From: DASZHJ01 sp035581425
GTDB lineage: Bacteria > Pseudomonadota > Alphaproteobacteria > ATCC43930 > CGMCC-115725
Direction: 5' to 3'
DNA: 64,000 nucleotides
Assembly (NCBI GenBank): GCA_035581425.1
Contig: DATJVP010000090.1
Coordinates: 38,059 to 102,058, forward strand
Part shown: positions 50,928-59,380 of the stretch, in pieces
Numbering within the stretch: position 1 is the stretch's first letter
Layout: every line of letters starts with the position of its first letter
The notes under the pieces: generated by a model
The model's input: only the letters and a program-made list of their open reading frames with translations
Database searches by the model: none
What the model was told of the DNA's origin: nothing
Made by a program: the position numbers and the translations under genes

Positions 50928-52157
50928 ATGTCCGTCGCCCTGGAATCCGGGGACTCCAACGCCGCGCTCGATGTCGCACGGCCTCAGCAAGCCGCCTCGC
51001 TCGTCGATGTGATGCGTCAGATGACCACCCACGCCGGGACGGGCTACGGCGGCCTCATCCGGGATTTCGCGCGGCTTGCGATGGGTCCGGGACGACTTGC
51101 CCTTGATGAATACGTGGCGCTCCGTCTCTTCGACTCCAAGCGCTACGCCGGCACCGACAAGAAGGCGTTTGTGGGCCTTAGCGCCTCGCGCAAGATTTGG
51201 ACACAGGCGAATTTCCGTTTTGATCTCCTGGGCATCGCCGCGAACAAGATCGCGTCGACCGCCTTGTTCGGGGCATACGGCTTCCCGACGATCCCGATCC
51301 TCGCGCTCTATTCCGGCCGCGCGGGCAAAGCCGGCGAGCGGATGCTCGCGGGGGCGGAGGCGCTCCGCGGTTTCCTGCGCGAGCAAAGCCATTACCCGCT
51401 CTTCGGCAAGCCGCTCGGCGGCACGCAGAGCTTGGGCTCCGTGAGCTTCGACGGGTTCGACGCCGCGACGGGCGAGCTCCTCGCCTATGGCGGGCGGCGC
51501 GTTCCGCTCGAAGGCTTCATTGCTGAGGTCGGCACGCACTACGCCGATGGCTACCTCTTCCAGCGCCGCGTGAGCCCCCATCGTGAGATCAGTGCCCTCT
51601 GCGGCGAGCGTCTCTCGACCGTGCGCGTCCTCACCATCGTCCGCGGGGGCGTTCCCAAGGTCCTGCGCGCGTGTTGGAAGATCCCCGCCGGCGACAATGC
51701 CGCAGACAATTTCTGGCGCGCCGGTAACATCCTCGCTCGCCTCGACCTCGAGACCGGCCGCGTCCTCTCCGCCGTGCGCGGCACCGGTCTCGCCCTCACC
51801 GAGATCACCGAGCATCCCGAGAGCGGCGGTGCCATCGTGGGCACAACCGTGCCGAATTGGAGCGCGGTCAGGGAAACCGCGCTTGGTGCAGCCAAGATCC
51901 TGCCGGACCTCGCGCTCATCGGCTGGGACGTCGCGCCGGTCGACGCAGGCGCTCTTCTCGTGGAGTCGAATCAGGCTCCCGACTTCATCCTCCCGCAGAT
52001 CGCGGACGCTCGCGGCATTCTCGACGACGAATTCAAGTCCTTCCTCGCGGAGCGCAAGGCGCTCGCGAAGGCAGAGGCGCGCGCCACCAAGACTCGGTTC
52101 AAGCGCGATTCCCTCGGCGGCTTCGAGATCGGCGGAGCGGAGAAGCCCGCGGCCTAG
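50928..52157 (+). CDS. Sugar-transfer-associated ATP-grasp domain protein
   Basis: 409 residues. The C-terminal two thirds have ATP-grasp character: FGKPLGGTQSLGSVSF (nucleotide-binding strand), LFQRRVSPHREISALCGERL, TVRVLTIVRG, and the metal-binding VAPVDAGALLVESNQAPDF near the end. This matches the ATPgrasp_ST type found beside capsule and sugar-transfer genes. Here no glycosyltransferase lies next to it; the O-antigen locus is 4 kb away. The likely job is ATP-dependent ligation of a carboxylate to an amine or other group. Its stop shares a 16-bp palindrome with the decarboxylase. Confidence 0.82.
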   Translation: MSVALESGDSNAALDVARPQQAASLVDVMRQMTTHAGTGYGGLIRDFARLAMGPGRLALDEYVALRLFDSKRYAGTDKKAFVGLSASRKIWTQANFRFDLLGIAANKIASTALFGAYGFPTIPILALYSGRAGKAGERMLAGAEALRGFLREQSHYPLFGKPLGGTQSLGSVSFDGFDAATGELLAYGGRRVPLEGFIAEVGTHYADGYLFQRRVSPHREISALCGERLSTVRVLTIVRGGVPKVLRACWKIPAGDNAADNFWRAGNILARLDLETGRVLSAVRGTGLALTEITEHPESGGAIVGTTVPNWSAVRETALGAAKILPDLALIGWDVAPVDAGALLVESNQAPDFILPQIADARGILDDEFKSFLAERKALAKAEARATKTRFKRDSLGGFEIGGAEKPAA

Positions 52158-52163
52158 GCCGCG
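52148..52163. other. 16-bp perfect palindrome with overlapping stops (ATP-grasp/decarboxylase)
   Basis: CGCGGCCTAGGCCGCG. The central CTAG (52154-52157) supplies the TAG stop of both convergent genes. It can form a hairpin only with a very small loop; no T-tract. Confidence 0.6.
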
Positions 52164-53617
52164 CGGCTCTTGACGCGGGCAGCACCCGAGGCCAGCACCG
52201 CCTTGACCATGGCATCGATGTCGCGCTCTTCGGTGCGGTGATTGACGATAGCCGCGCGGATGGCGGTGCGCCCATTGAGCGTCGTCGTCGAGGGCGCGGC
52301 GACGCCGGATTCCTGCAAATCCGCGACGATCTCGGCCTCGAGGCCGGAGGTGCCCGCGCCGCGATAGCCGAAGCAGACGATGTTGAGCTGAACGGGCGCC
52401 AGGAGCTCGAGTTCCGGCGCGGCCTCGATCCGGCGCTTCAAATACAGCGCGAGCTCGCAGGTGCGGGCTATCGCGGCGCCGATGCGGTCCGCGCCATGCA
52501 CCTTGAAGGTGAACCACGTCTTGAGCGCGCGGAAGCCGCGGGAGAGATCGGGACCGAAATCGCAGGGCCAGGGCGAGCCCGCGGCAAGGCCGCGGCATTC
52601 GCGCCGCAGATAGGCAGCGGGCGAGGCGAAGGTATTGCGGTGGAGAGTGCCGTCCCGCACCAGGAGGAAGCCCGCGTCATAGGGCACTTGGCCCCATTTG
52701 TGGAAGTCGAAGGCGAGGGAATCCGCGCGCTCGATGCCGGAAAGACGGGGCGCCAATTCCGGCGCCAGCATCGCCAGCGCCCCGAAGGCACCGTCGACGT
52801 GGAACCAGAGCCGCTCGCGCGCGGCAAAATTCGCAAGCCCAGTGAGATCGTCGATCGCACCGATGTCGACGGTTCCGGCGGTTCCCACGACGAGGAAGGG
52901 CGTCAATCCAGCCTCGCGATCGATCGCGACCGCGCCCTCGAGCGCAGCGAGATCGATCCGATGGAAAACATCGGTCGGGATCACCCGCAGCGCCTCGATG
53001 CCGAGGCCCGAAAGGTCCATCGCCTGCGCAATGCAGCCATGGGCCGCGGCGGAGGTATAGGCAGTGAGGCGCGGGCCTTCTCCCTGCACGCCGCTGCGCC
53101 GGACGCTCGTCCCTAGCGCCGAGGTCCGCGCGACCAGCACCGCCATGAGGTTCGCCATCGAGGTGCCCGTGACGAAAAGGCCCGTCGCGGTCTCTGGAAA
53201 GCCGAATAGCTCGCGCATCCATCCCACGACCTCGCGCTCGACCTCGATGGGCGCGTGATCGCGGCCGCCGAGATTTGCATTGAGCCCGGCGGCGAGCATC
53301 TCCGCGAGCATGCCGACGGGGTTCCCCCCGCCGTGCACCCAGCCCATGAAACCCGGATGCGTGTTGCCCGTCGCGTAGGGCAGAACGTCGCGCATGAATT
53401 GGTCGTGCACCGCCGAGAGGTCGCTCGGGGCCGTCGGAAGCGCGCTGCGGAGCCGGTGGCGCAACTCCTCGGGGATCGGCTGCCAGACGGGACGCTCGCG
53501 GATGAACTCGATGTAGTCGAGCATGTCGTCGAGCATCCGGTGCCCTTGGGCCCGGAAGCTCTGCCAATCCTCGGGATCGAGGCCGCGAGGAGGCTTGGCG
53601 GACACGCGCTTTGGCAT
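52154..53617 (-). CDS. PLP-dependent aromatic-L-amino-acid decarboxylase family protein
   Basis: 487 residues, usual for group II decarboxylases. The PLP Lys is in SLAFDFHKWGQVP; the N-terminal HPGFMGWVHGGGNPVGMLAE and LFVTGTSMANLMAVLVAR are family segments, and VVGTAGTVDIGAIDDL holds the cofactor phosphate. It converts aromatic L-amino acids (Trp, Tyr, Phe, DOPA) to amines; some relatives are tyrosine or phenylacetaldehyde synthases. Substrate cannot be read. It has no adjacent transporter or amine-using gene. Confidence 0.93.
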   Translation of the reverse strand: MPKRVSAKPPRGLDPEDWQSFRAQGHRMLDDMLDYIEFIRERPVWQPIPEELRHRLRSALPTAPSDLSAVHDQFMRDVLPYATGNTHPGFMGWVHGGGNPVGMLAEMLAAGLNANLGGRDHAPIEVEREVVGWMRELFGFPETATGLFVTGTSMANLMAVLVARTSALGTSVRRSGVQGEGPRLTAYTSAAAHGCIAQAMDLSGLGIEALRVIPTDVFHRIDLAALEGAVAIDREAGLTPFLVVGTAGTVDIGAIDDLTGLANFAARERLWFHVDGAFGALAMLAPELAPRLSGIERADSLAFDFHKWGQVPYDAGFLLVRDGTLHRNTFASPAAYLRRECRGLAAGSPWPCDFGPDLSRGFRALKTWFTFKVHGADRIGAAIARTCELALYLKRRIEAAPELELLAPVQLNIVCFGYRGAGTSGLEAEIVADLQESGVAAPSTTTLNGRTAIRAAIVNHRTEERDIDAMVKAVLASGAARVKSRAA

Positions 53618-53730
53618 GGCAGCGAGGCTGGCACGCCAGGGTTAAGGGATCGTTGACCACCCCGGCGCGCGGACGCCGCGCGGGCATCTCCGGCATTTTA
53701 ATAAAATCGTCGGGACCCGCGGCTACGGAC

Positions 53731-54987
53731 TCAGGGGAGGATTTCGACGGCCTTGGTGGTCGGGATCTCCTTCGCAACCTTGGAGAGGTTCAGCACCTGC
53801 GTCAGGAGCGCCAGTACCTCGAGGGTGCGGTCGGCGCTGCTCGCGTTCCGCACGTAATAGCTCTTGCCATCGTACTCGATCCCAAAGCGCGCCCCGTCGG
53901 GGCTATCGCTGAAGGAGACCAGCGCGAAACCGATATGGTCGCGCTGGAGTTGCTCATATTCCTTGCTGCGCGCGAGAGCGCCTAGGTATTCGATGATTCC
54001 TTCGGCCGAGCGCATGTAGATGCTGCCGAAATAGGTTTGCGTCGTCTCGGCCCGGAATTCGGCGGTTCTCGAGGTGCAGACTTGCTTCTCGATGTCTGCG
54101 ATCTGCGCGAGGTTCTGGCGCAGGGTCTTCATCTGCGCGCTCGCGACCTTGGAGTCGACTGCAGTCGAGACCGGGATGTCCGCAAGCGAGGGTAGCCCCA
54201 CCATCGGCAGCGGCGTGAGACCGCGGCAGAAGAACACCTCCGCCGGCGCCACCGAGAAAAGCTGCGCTTCGCCGGTCTCGCGCCTGTACATCAGGCGATA
54301 TTTCTGCGGATCCGCCTGTAGGATGCCGCGTAGGCCGTGCACCATGTCGACTTTGAAGGGCGGGCCGACCGGATGGAGCGGCTCCACCTGGTTCGCCTGG
54401 ATCACCGGCGCCCCGTCCCGGGTTCCCTCGAATACCTTGTCGACGAACTGCACGAACTCACGGAACTTTTGCGGATTGGTGGGGTCATTCAGGAGATCGC
54501 CGGCATCGGTCGTCTCGGTCGTCGAGGTCGCCGTCGGCACCGCCCGCCTGATCCGCGAGAAGAAGAGGTAGACCAGCATCTTCTGTGAGAGCGCGCGGTC
54601 GAAATAATATTTGACCGTCACGGGATCGATGGGCTTCAGGATGCCCTGCGTGAAGTCCTGCGTGTTGAGCGGCGCGATGTCGAAGGACGGCGCGGTCTGC
54701 AGCGAGATCGCGGTCGCGGCGCCGCTCCGCGTCGTGCTCCTGACGAGCGGGCCGAAGGGAAAGGTCACCCCGCCGGTGACCGTCCCTTGTATCGACGCGT
54801 GAATCAGCGAGATGTTGCTGAAATAGAGCGGCGCCCGGTCGCGCGCGCGCAAGATGTTCGTTACGAGGAGGTGATTGGCCACATCCTCGTAGGTCTGATC
54901 GTAGTCGACGGCGTCGGATGATATCAGCGGCGCGAATGAGCAGCCCGTCAGCAGACAGGCCAAAAGCACTACGGCACTGCGCCACAT
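53731..54987 (-). CDS. Lipoprotein of unknown function, 418 residues
   Basis: Lipobox LLTGC gives lipidated Cys16. The mature part starts SFAPLISSDAVDYDQTYEDV and NHLLVTNILRARDRAPLYFS, features I recall in uncharacterised alphaproteobacterial lipoproteins but with no family name. It contains a Thr-rich low-complexity stretch (TATSTTETTDAG) and ends in ALLTQVLNLSKVAKEIPT. No catalytic motif is seen. An in-frame Asp/Lys-rich stretch is absent. It is divergent from the small zinc-finger-like gene, with a structured 221-bp region between them. Confidence 0.75.
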   Translation of the reverse strand: MWRSAVVLLACLLTGCSFAPLISSDAVDYDQTYEDVANHLLVTNILRARDRAPLYFSNISLIHASIQGTVTGGVTFPFGPLVRSTTRSGAATAISLQTAPSFDIAPLNTQDFTQGILKPIDPVTVKYYFDRALSQKMLVYLFFSRIRRAVPTATSTTETTDAGDLLNDPTNPQKFREFVQFVDKVFEGTRDGAPVIQANQVEPLHPVGPPFKVDMVHGLRGILQADPQKYRLMYRRETGEAQLFSVAPAEVFFCRGLTPLPMVGLPSLADIPVSTAVDSKVASAQMKTLRQNLAQIADIEKQVCTSRTAEFRAETTQTYFGSIYMRSAEGIIEYLGALARSKEYEQLQRDHIGFALVSFSDSPDGARFGIEYDGKSYYVRNASSADRTLEVLALLTQVLNLSKVAKEIPTTKAVEILP

Positions 54988-55029
54988 TCCCCCATCCCCT
55001 CAGGAAATCCGCGACCCCTGAACTTCACG

Positions 55030-55137
55030 CTAGCACGAGCAACCGCGCGAATGAAGACTTGCACGGGGGCCAAGTGCAGTGAACCGGATCACCTTCCAGC
55101 CTCAAACGGCACAGGTGCTGTCTGAGGCTCGTGCTAG
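55030..55137. repeat. Nested inverted repeats between lipoprotein and small zinc-ribbon genes
   Basis: Outer arms CTAGCACGAGC (55030-55040) and GCTCGTGCTAG (55127-55137) are perfect 11-bp inverted copies, 86 bp apart. An inner pair is AGCCTCA (55098-55104) and TGAGGCT (55123-55129). Read in the direction of each divergent gene, the outer arm is the same sequence, GCTCGTGCTAG, followed by a TGCTAGNNT box that looks like an extended -10 element. It is either two promoters built on one motif or a shared operator. Confidence 0.55.
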
Positions 55138-55208
55138 ACTGCGGGAAATCGTCGGGAACCATCGCGGGGCAGCATAGTGCTGCGCGAGGCCGGCACGGGG
55201 AGATAGCC

Positions 55209-55445
55209 ATGGCTAAGCGCAAGATTATGGTCGGGAAGAAGATTCCGGCGAGCAAGCTCAAGAAGCTCGACGCCGCCAACATCGGCGTCACCTCCGTGCT
55301 GCCGCCGCAGGCGGAGGTCGAGGGCCAGCAGACTTCGATGCGGCTCGCGCAGTGCCCCGGCGGGCACATGACCTGGCTCGTCTACGACACCGATCACGTC
55401 CAGTATTACAAGTGCGGCGTTTGCGGCATGGCCTTCGTGCTCTGA
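55209..55445 (+). CDS. Small protein of unknown function with CX3HX15CX2C metal-site pattern
   Basis: 78 residues from ATG 55209 with GGGGAGA about 6 nt upstream; the frame extends to 55131 but the shorter form starts a clean basic segment (MAKRKIMVGKKIPASKLKK). Possible zinc ligands are C49 and H53 (CPGGH) and C69 and C72 (CGVCG). The basic N-terminus plus a single zinc ribbon suggests nucleic acid or protein binding. I do not recognise a named family. It is a short gene in front of the DoxX gene on the same strand, 99 bp apart. Confidence 0.72.
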   Translation: MAKRKIMVGKKIPASKLKKLDAANIGVTSVLPPQAEVEGQQTSMRLAQCPGGHMTWLVYDTDHVQYYKCGVCGMAFVL

Positions 55446-55544
55446 CGCTCGGCGGCCCTTCCTTCCGGATATCCAGTCGCGTGCTAGGATCGGTCTAGCG
55501 GCGCCACATGACCGGCCCGCCAGAAAGCACTGGAGGGAAGGCCT

Positions 55545-56021
55545 ATGAGTAACGGCGTCGATGCCAAGCGACTGTACGTTCCCGGCCTCGCCGGGCTTTA
55601 TGGACGGTTCTCGCCTTACAGCTACGCAGTGATGCGCTTCGCGACGGGCGCCGTGCTCCTGCCGCACGGGATCCAGAAAGTCGTGGAAGGCCGCATCCCC
55701 GGCCTCGAGACCGTAATCGCGGGCAAGCTGCCGGCGGGCCTCGCCTTCGGTTGGTTCGCCTGGCTCCTCACCTGCATGGCGGTCTTCGCGGAGACGATCG
55801 CGGCGGCCTTTCTAGCGATCGGCCTTTTCACGCGGCTTATGGCGCTCGTGATCGTCATCGAGATGGCCGTGATCATCGCGGTTTTTCAATGGCAATTCGG
55901 ATATTTCTGGACGAATAGGGGCTACGAGTATGCGCTGCTCTGGCTCGTGCTTTGCCTCGCAATCATGTTCCGCGGCGGCGGCGAACACTCCGTCGACGCA
56001 CGGCTCACCAGGGAATTCTGA
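55545..56021 (+). CDS. DoxX family membrane protein
   Basis: 158 residues with four predicted transmembrane helices (around 28-45, 60-85, 88-108, 125-145) and the DoxX pattern RFATGAVLLPHGIQKV, KLPAGLAFGWFAWLLTCMAV and AIGLFTRLMALVIVIEMAVI. DoxX-like proteins act in quinone, thiosulfate or respiratory contexts, but most members are unassigned. TGCTAGGAT (55482-55490) upstream resembles an extended -10 box. No terminal-oxidase gene is near. Confidence 0.88.
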   Translation: MSNGVDAKRLYVPGLAGLYGRFSPYSYAVMRFATGAVLLPHGIQKVVEGRIPGLETVIAGKLPAGLAFGWFAWLLTCMAVFAETIAAAFLAIGLFTRLMALVIVIEMAVIIAVFQWQFGYFWTNRGYEYALLWLVLCLAIMFRGGGEHSVDARLTREF

Positions 56022-56049
56022 GACTCGAGCGGGCGAAAATCGCGCGCCG

Positions 56050-56568
56050 CTACTGCGCGCTCGCCGTGCTGCGATGCCTCGTCACGTAGACGAGAACCCG
56101 CGTGCGGATGTCATCGCTGATGTCCAGGAGCGAGCGCTCCTGGGCGTTCTGGCGCGCGACCACGTTGGCGTACTCGTCGGTGAGCGAGTCGAAGGACACC
56201 GCCGTTCGCGTCATCCCCTGCAGCACGGTGCGGTCGGTCGCGATCTCCTTGAGTTGGAAGCTCGCGACCACCATCATCTGCGTCCGCGAGGCCGTGCCGT
56301 CGGTGCGGATGCCGAGGTCGTTCCGGCTGGCGGTGAGCTTCACTTCGAGAACGTAGCGGACGGGCGCTTTGACCCCATAGGGATTGAAGCCGTCCCGCAA
56401 TGACAACGTGAGCTGCTGCCCGAGCCGATCGGGAATGGAGTTCACCTTGATGCTCGCGAGATCGGCGTCGTAGTCGCTTCGGGGGCGGTCCCCGTAAAGC
56501 GGATGGAACCCGCAGCCGCCAAGAAGCAGTGCCAGCACGATTGCCAGTGAGCTGAAGCGAGGGGTCAT
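56050..56568 (-). CDS. lptE: LPS-assembly lipoprotein LptE
   Basis: 172 residues. Lipobox GGCG with lipidated Cys19, directly followed by the LptE hallmark CGFHPLYGDRPRS. The rest matches the family: IPDRLGQQLTLSLRDGFNP, RYVLEVKLTASRNDLGI, SFQLKEIATDRTVLQGMTRT, DEYANVVARQNAQER. LptE plugs the LptD barrel in the outer membrane and supports LPS insertion. It usually sits between leuS and holA; here neither is adjacent and the neighbours are DoxX and an O-antigen flippase. Its promoter predicts an almost leaderless mRNA. Confidence 0.9.
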   Translation of the reverse strand: MTPRFSSLAIVLALLLGGCGFHPLYGDRPRSDYDADLASIKVNSIPDRLGQQLTLSLRDGFNPYGVKAPVRYVLEVKLTASRNDLGIRTDGTASRTQMMVVASFQLKEIATDRTVLQGMTRTAVSFDSLTDEYANVVARQNAQERSLLDISDDIRTRVLVYVTRHRSTASAQ

Positions 56569-56576
56569 CGGAGGCC

Positions 56577-56605
56577 TAAATACTCCGATCCCCTCGGAAA
56601 TCCAA
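56577..56605 (-). promoter_or_regulatory. Promoter for lptE, predicted leaderless
   Basis: Minus strand -35 TTGGAT (56600-56605), 17-bp spacer, -10 TATTTA (56577-56582). Only 8 nt lie between the -10 box and the ATG, so transcription should start within 0-3 nt of the initiation codon. No Shine-Dalgarno sequence fits in that space. Confidence 0.6.
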
Positions 56606-56616
56606 GACCCCGGCGG

Positions 56617-58077
56617 CTAGGGTCGCAACCGTCGAACGAAGTCGCGAAGGGCGGCGGCGATCGCGCGGATGTCGGCGCGCGGGAGCGACGCCGAGAGGAG
56701 GCCCAGGAACCCCACTCCGATGCCGCAGCGTAGGAGAATCTGCTGCCAGCCCGCTGCAGGCGCGGCTTCAGCCGAGAGCCAGATCAGCGTCATGAAGGCT
56801 CCGAGCATAATCGCGAGCGACGGCAGATCGAGACGATCGCCCCAAAACCGGCGCAGCACTACCGTCTGGATCAGGAGCCCGAGCCCCTCGCCGGCCGCAA
56901 ACCCCCAGGCCGCTCCCGCAACGCCCGCACGCGGCGTCAGCGCATAGGCGAAGGCAAGCGAGGCCGCGAAGGCCGTGAAATTGAGGCCGGCGCGGACCCA
57001 GATGTGCCCCGAGGCCAGCAGTGCTACAGAGGCGTTCTGCCTCACACCCTTGATCCAATAGGCGAGCGCCATGGGCCCGATCAATGCCGCCGCCGCAACG
57101 AGAGCACCGTTCCCAAGCAGAACCCGCACCAAAGGCTCGGCCGCCAAAGTGACCGCCGCAACCGGAAGCATCAGCATGAAGGCATATAGGCGCACCACGC
57201 GGCGTGTATCCTCGCGAACGCGCGCGGCACCTTCCTCGGAGATCGCATAGGGCCACCACGCGCTCGCGAAGCTGTCGTTGACCATCATGATCGCGAGACA
57301 GATGGTATTCGCCGCGCCGAAGACACCCACGCCCGCGAGGCCCGTCGATCCCACCAGCAGCAAGCGCACGAGGACTGGGAACAGCAGGTATTCCGAGGCG
57401 ACGATGGCAACAAAGGGCAGGCCGAGGCGCACCGCCGCAGCCATCTGCGCGAGCGAGACGCCGCCGCCGAAAAAGGGGCGGCAGACCGCGAGCCCGACCG
57501 GGACGAAAGCCGCGGTGCCCAACAGCAGCCCCGCGAGCACGCCCGCCGTTCCGTCGCTTCCCCGCAACAGCGCCGAGGCGGCGCCCAACGCGGAGGCCGC
57601 GCCGACAGAGCCGACGGTCAGCAGGAGGTATTTCCGAGGCGCGCGCTTCCACTTGACGACGCTGACCGTCGCGAGGCTCATCGACTGCGCCATGGCCAGG
57701 CCCGCCCCCAGCGCGACCAAGTCTCGCCGCGAGGGATCGCCGAATAACCGCTCCGAGACCCATGGCGCGGCAAGGACCGCGACGAGGGCGACGAGCGCGC
57801 TCCACGCGGCACCTACGAGGAGGAACGATCCCGTCGCCTGGCGCTGGCCGCGCTCGTCGCGCCCTTGCAGCGCGAGCCCGATACTGGTGTCCATGCCCCA
57901 GAGGGAGAGCACGAGCAGGGCACGACTTCCTGCGATCGAGAGGTCGTAGGCCCCGTATTCTCCGGCATCGAAGACGCGCGCGAGGATCGGCAGCAGCGCG
58001 AAGGAGAGCGCGCGCGAGAGCGCGAAGGCGAGCCCATAGACGATCGTGTCCCCGACTAGCCTGCGCCCCAGGCTCAT
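56617..58077 (-). CDS. Oligosaccharide flippase family protein (Wzx-like)
   Basis: 486 residues from ATG 58077. About 12-14 hydrophobic helices in the MATE/polysaccharide flippase pattern, opening LVGDTIVYGLAFALSRALSF and LLPILARVFDAGEYGAYDL, which is the usual first-helix segment of Wzx proteins. It would move a lipid-linked repeat unit across the inner membrane. It is divergent from a GT4 gene and sits by an O-antigen ligase, supporting a role in O-antigen or capsule export. Wzy is represented only by the ligase-like protein. Confidence 0.9.
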   Translation of the reverse strand: MSLGRRLVGDTIVYGLAFALSRALSFALLPILARVFDAGEYGAYDLSIAGSRALLVLSLWGMDTSIGLALQGRDERGQRQATGSFLLVGAAWSALVALVAVLAAPWVSERLFGDPSRRDLVALGAGLAMAQSMSLATVSVVKWKRAPRKYLLLTVGSVGAASALGAASALLRGSDGTAGVLAGLLLGTAAFVPVGLAVCRPFFGGGVSLAQMAAAVRLGLPFVAIVASEYLLFPVLVRLLLVGSTGLAGVGVFGAANTICLAIMMVNDSFASAWWPYAISEEGAARVREDTRRVVRLYAFMLMLPVAAVTLAAEPLVRVLLGNGALVAAAALIGPMALAYWIKGVRQNASVALLASGHIWVRAGLNFTAFAASLAFAYALTPRAGVAGAAWGFAAGEGLGLLIQTVVLRRFWGDRLDLPSLAIMLGAFMTLIWLSAEAAPAAGWQQILLRCGIGVGFLGLLSASLPRADIRAIAAALRDFVRRLRP

Positions 58078-58157
58078 ATCCTTCGCCCCCGCTCTGCGGC
58101 TCCCGCAGCATGCCATGGCCGGGGACGCGCGGGTCAATCGAATGCGGCGCGAGCCGC

Positions 58158-58186
58158 TTGTCGCTGCGAAATCCCCTCCCTATTCT
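58158..58186 (+). promoter_or_regulatory. Promoter for the GT4 gene, predicted leaderless
   Basis: -35 TTGTCG (58158-58163), 17-bp spacer, -10 TATTCT (58181-58186). The ATG at 58196 begins 9 nt after the -10 box and no ribosome site is present between them. Transcription should start at or next to the ATG. Confidence 0.6.
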
Positions 58187-58195
58187 CGCGCGCAC

Positions 58196-59380
58196 ATGGC
58201 CGCCCCCCTACCCGACCGAGCCGCGGCGTCGCAGCCGCTTCGCGTCCTCCACGCCTACAAGGTCTACTTGCCGGACATTCGCGGCGGCATTCCGACCGCG
58301 ATCCAGCAGCTAGCGGCGGCGACCGCGGAGGATTGCAGCGCGAGCGTGCTCGTCACGCGCGAGCGCAGCGGACCCGCGCGTATCGAGATCGAGGGCGTGC
58401 CGGTCCGCCGCTCCTATTCGCTGGGCACGTTGTTCTCAATGCCGATTGCGCCTTTCTATCCGCTGCAATTCTGGTCCGCGGCGCGGCAGGCCGATATCGT
58501 CGCCTACCACTATCCCTTCCCGCTGATCGATCTCTCCGTGAGTCTCTGGTTCCCGCGGGATTGCGGCCTAGTCGTCCACTGGCACGGCGATATCACGGAG
58601 CAGCGCCTCGTGCTGCCGATGGTGCGGGGCATCGTCCGCCGTGCGCTGCGGAGGGCCGACCGCATCATCGCGACGAGCCCGGTCATGATCGAGCAATCGG
58701 AGTTCCTGCGTCCGCTTGCCGCAAAATGCGAGGTCGTTCCCTTCGGGATCGACATTCCCTTCTGGGCGCAGCTCACCGACGACGAGCGGAACCGCGTGGT
58801 AGAGCTGCGCCGGCGCCACCCGCGCCTCGTCGTCGCGGCGGGGCGACTGGTGCGCTACAAGGGCTTCGCGACACTGCTGTCGAGCTTCGCCAAAGTCGAT
58901 GGACAGCTCGTGATACTCGGCGCGGGTCCGCTCGAGGCGACGCTCCGCGCGCAGATCGCGACGCTCGGCTTGCAGGACCGGGTGCAGCTCACCGGCGCGC
59001 AATACCGCCCGGAGGAATTCAAATGCCTCCTCCACGCCGCAAGACTGTTCGTGCTGCCTTCCATCGGCAACAGCGAGAGCTTCGGCATCGTACAGCTCGA
59101 GGCAATGGCGTGCGGTAGGCCCGTCGTCAACACGAGCCTTCCGACCGGCGTCGGCTGGGTCGCGCGCGACGGCGTCGAGGCGATCACAGTGCGCCCGGAA
59201 GCCGTCGAGGAGCTCTCCGCTGCAATCGAGAGGATTCTCGGGGACGAGGCGCTTGCAGCGCGGCTCGGCGAGAGCGGCGTGCGACGCGCCGCCGAGCTCA
59301 CCGCCGCCGCTCGGCCGGCGCGCACGCTCGAAATCTACCGGGAGGTTGCGGCGGAGCGCCGTCAGCGCGGTCCCGCCTGA
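58196..59380 (+). CDS. Glycosyltransferase family 4
   Basis: 394 residues from ATG 58196; the longer frame starts inside the flippase gene. GT-B fold: HAYKVYLPDIRGGIPTAIQQ at the N-terminal donor/acceptor loop, VVAAGRLVRYKGFATLLSSF at the start of the second domain, and ESFGIVQLEAMACGRPVVNT with the EX7E nucleotide-sugar motif. It transfers a sugar to a growing lipid-linked glycan at the cytoplasmic face. It overlaps the convergent O-antigen ligase by 19 bp. Confidence 0.93.
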   Translation: MAAPLPDRAAASQPLRVLHAYKVYLPDIRGGIPTAIQQLAAATAEDCSASVLVTRERSGPARIEIEGVPVRRSYSLGTLFSMPIAPFYPLQFWSAARQADIVAYHYPFPLIDLSVSLWFPRDCGLVVHWHGDITEQRLVLPMVRGIVRRALRRADRIIATSPVMIEQSEFLRPLAAKCEVVPFGIDIPFWAQLTDDERNRVVELRRRHPRLVVAAGRLVRYKGFATLLSSFAKVDGQLVILGAGPLEATLRAQIATLGLQDRVQLTGAQYRPEEFKCLLHAARLFVLPSIGNSESFGIVQLEAMACGRPVVNTSLPTGVGWVARDGVEAITVRPEAVEELSAAIERILGDEALAARLGESGVRRAAELTAAARPARTLEIYREVAAERRQRGPA

